A stretch of 64,000 bases of DNA, taken from the NCBI RefSeq assembly GCF_000472665.1, contig NZ_AXAC01000019.1, positions 55 through 64,054 on the forward strand, written 5' to 3'. A program made the translations under genes and the position numbers. The DNA is from Acetobacterium malicum subsp. dehalogenans DSM 11527. Lineage in GTDB: Bacteria > Bacillota > Clostridia > Eubacteriales > Eubacteriaceae. The notes under the pieces are model-generated. The model made no database searches, had not been told where the DNA came from, and saw nothing but the letters and a program-made list of their open reading frames with translations. How positions within the stretch are numbered: the stretch's first letter is position 1; each line of letters opens with the position of its first letter. This document shows, in pieces, positions 62,546 through 64,000 of the stretch.

Positions 62546-63547
62546 ATGAACATAAAAGCAGAACAAGTACAAAAAAATAAAGTACTGAAAATTGGGGATG
62601 TTTCAATAGAAACCCCTCTTTTTTTGGGACCGATGGCCGGCTATACCAATCTGCCCTTTCGGTTGATTGCCAAAGAGTTTGGGGCTGGGGTGGTTTTTTC
62701 AGAAATGATCAGCGGCAAGGGTCTATATTATAAGGATCATAAGACGGCTGATTTAATGCTGACTGGTGAAGCTGAAGCACCGGCAGGGATTCAACTGTTT
62801 GGTTCTGATCCGGATATTCTGGCCCAAGTGGTCAGCGAGACGATCAATGCCACCGATTACGCATTTCTGGACTTCAATGCCGGTTGTCCGGCCCCGAAGA
62901 TTACCAAAAACGGCGAAGGTTCGGCCTTGTTGAAAACGCCGGAGTTGTTTTTTAAGGTGGTCAAAGCATTGGCAGAAGCATCAGCAAAACCGCTGATTGT
63001 AAAAACGAGAATCGGTTGGGATGATCAGAGCATTAATATCCGGGCCATCGCAGCCGGGATCGAGGAAGCTGGGGCGGCAGCCCTGACCATCCATGGTCGT
63101 ACCCGGGAAGCTTATTATTCGGGCCGGGCTGACTGGGAAATTATTGCTGAGGTCAAGAAAAATGCCGGGATTCCGATTATCTTAAACGGCGATATCAACA
63201 GTGGTGAAGCGGCGCAAAAGGCCTTCGAATCCACCGGGGTGGACGGCCTGATGGTCGGCCGGGCGGCCATTGGCAATCCCTTTATTTTTCGCGAAATCAA
63301 CCATTATTTAAAGACCGGCGCCGTCCTTGCAAAACCGACACCGGAAGAACGCGTTCAGGTCGCCATTCGGCACCTCGACTTGCTGGCGCTGCTGAAAAAT
63401 GAAGACGCCGGGCTTCGGGAAATGCGTAAGCATCTGGCGGCCTATACCAAAGGTCTTCATCATGCCACGGTGATTCGGAACGAGCTCTTTCACGCCCCGG
63501 ACAAACAAGCGGTAATAAAACTGTTGACCAGTGCGTTGACACAATAA
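62546..63547 (+). CDS. dusB: tRNA-dihydrouridine synthase
   Basis: DusB reduces uridine in the tRNA D-loop with FMN and NADPH. The protein of 333 residues has GPMAGYTNLPFRLIAKEFGA, VFSEMISGKGL, the catalytic C114 in DFNAGCPAPKITKNGEGSAL, LTIHGRTREAYYSGRADW and GLMVGRAAIGNPFIF. The start at 62546 follows AGGATAAACG. It ends the long plus-strand block; a palindromic repeat follows. Confidence 0.95.
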   Translation: MNIKAEQVQKNKVLKIGDVSIETPLFLGPMAGYTNLPFRLIAKEFGAGVVFSEMISGKGLYYKDHKTADLMLTGEAEAPAGIQLFGSDPDILAQVVSETINATDYAFLDFNAGCPAPKITKNGEGSALLKTPELFFKVVKALAEASAKPLIVKTRIGWDDQSINIRAIAAGIEEAGAAALTIHGRTREAYYSGRADWEIIAEVKKNAGIPIILNGDINSGEAAQKAFESTGVDGLMVGRAAIGNPFIFREINHYLKTGAVLAKPTPEERVQVAIRHLDLLALLKNEDAGLREMRKHLAAYTKGLHHATVIRNELFHAPDKQAVIKLLTSALTQ

Positions 63548-63573
63548 AACAGGAGTGACTTCAAAAAAAGATT

Positions 63574-63649
63574 GTAGGGGCGATCCGCGATCGCCAGTAA
63601 CGTTTGCTATGACCAGCTACGTTTACTGGCGATCATGGATCGCCCCTAC
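63574..63649. repeat. Palindromic REP-like repeat between dusB and folC
   Basis: GTAGGGGCGATCCGCGATCG, CCAGTAA and the mirrored TTACTGGCGATCATGGATCG, CCCCTAC form 27-base arms with about three mismatches around a 22-base loop. Each arm is itself a small palindrome (GGCGATC...GATCGCC). It lies between convergent genes and may end transcription both ways. Confidence 0.75.
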
Positions 63650-63688
63650 TTTTTTAATTAACGGTTGTAAATATTTTAAAGCTGTTTT

Positions 63689-64000
63689 TTAGTTTGATAG
63701 TAAATTCTTTCGGATTAGGGTTCGGGCTTCACCGATCATGTACAGTGAGCCCACAAAAACATTCACCTCATCTTTTTTGGATAAGTCTATGCTGTTAACG
63801 GCGGCCTCCATGGTATCGTAGAAGTCGACGCTTTTTCCGTAGCTATTGTGAATCAGTGCGGCCATTTTTTCGGCTGGCATCGCCCGATCGCTGTTGGGGG
63901 TCAGGGTATGAATGGTGCTGGCAATGGGGACCAGATAAGATAGCGATTCTTCGATGTCCTTATCTTCCAGCATCCCAAAAAACAAGTTGACGGTGCGGTT
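63689..64000 (-). CDS. folC: Folylpolyglutamate synthase, C-terminal part (continues past window end)
   Basis: The open frame enters from the right edge and runs about 103 codons to a stop at 63689. It matches the C-terminal glutamate-ligase domain of FolC: FFGMLEDKDIEESLSYLVP, IHTLTPNSDRAMPAEKMAA and VFVGSLYMIGEARTLIR. FolC adds glutamate tails to tetrahydrofolates, which keeps them in the cell and aids folate enzymes such as those of one-carbon metabolism. The ATP-binding part lies outside the window. Confidence 0.88.
   Translation of the reverse strand, partial: NRTVNLFFGMLEDKDIEESLSYLVPIASTIHTLTPNSDRAMPAEKMAALIHNSYGKSVDFYDTMEAAVNSIDLSKKDEVNVFVGSLYMIGEARTLIRKNLLSN

Overview
The window looks like the chromosome of a low-to-mid GC anaerobic firmicute of the Eubacteriaceae, most likely an Acetobacterium-type acetogen. 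This is inferred from a large anaerobic corrinoid and heme-precursor cluster, a purR-spoVG-glmU-prs-pth-mfd-mazG-hup-tilS-hpt-ftsH-coaX-dusB core typical of Bacillota, and the absence of the sporulation genes normally interspersed in that core. No taxonomic marker was searched.

Layout. 1-476: one end of an IS256-family element that has cut a BceR-type response regulator. 477-4926: the rest of that Bce-type antimicrobial-peptide sensing and detoxification module (bceS, bceA, bceB); bceA also carries an in-frame TAG near its end. 5198-7231: a GGDEF-EAL cyclic-di-GMP protein. 7389-26290: a promoter, cobalamin riboswitch and terminator followed by cobalt uptake genes (cbiMNQO), genes from glutamyl-tRNA to uroporphyrinogen III and precorrin-2 (hemA, a precorrin-2 dehydrogenase, a hemC-cobA-hemD triple fusion, hemB, hemL) and anaerobic cobalamin genes (cbiK, cbiF, cbiG, cbiH, cbiJ, cbiP, cbiB, cobD, cobU). 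Copies of a structured, inverted-repeat-bounded repeat sit between several of these genes. 26333-30043: AlkD-like repair protein, an unknown membrane protein and a large Sel1-repeat protein. 30185-34442 (minus): a MacAB-type export operon preceded by a 50-bp palindrome over its promoter, then a degenerate histidine kinase. 34610-39040: a small lipoprotein, a SEC-C protein, a patatin-like lipase, two related membrane proteins and an Lgt.

39100-63547 is housekeeping: murC (minus), purR with a PurBox, spoVG, glmU, prs, pth, mfd, a PrsA-like foldase, a SpoVB/MurJ-like flippase, mazG, hup, rqcP, divIC, ppx, five tRNAs (Leu, fMet, Met, Glu, Val), tilS, hpt, ftsH, a hotdog thioesterase, a formyltransferase resembling the 10-formyl-THF hydrolase domain of FDH, coaX and dusB. 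The window ends in folC (minus, partial).

The corrinoid cluster fits an organism with a heavy need for corrinoids, as in Wood-Ljungdahl methyl transfer: cobalt import, tetrapyrrole building and ring modification are placed together behind one B12-sensing leader. No clearly new defence or mobile system was found. The strongest leads are the repeat family with compensatory base changes, the decayed Bce module, the palindromic operator, the pseudo-kinase and the formyltransferase/thioesterase pair.
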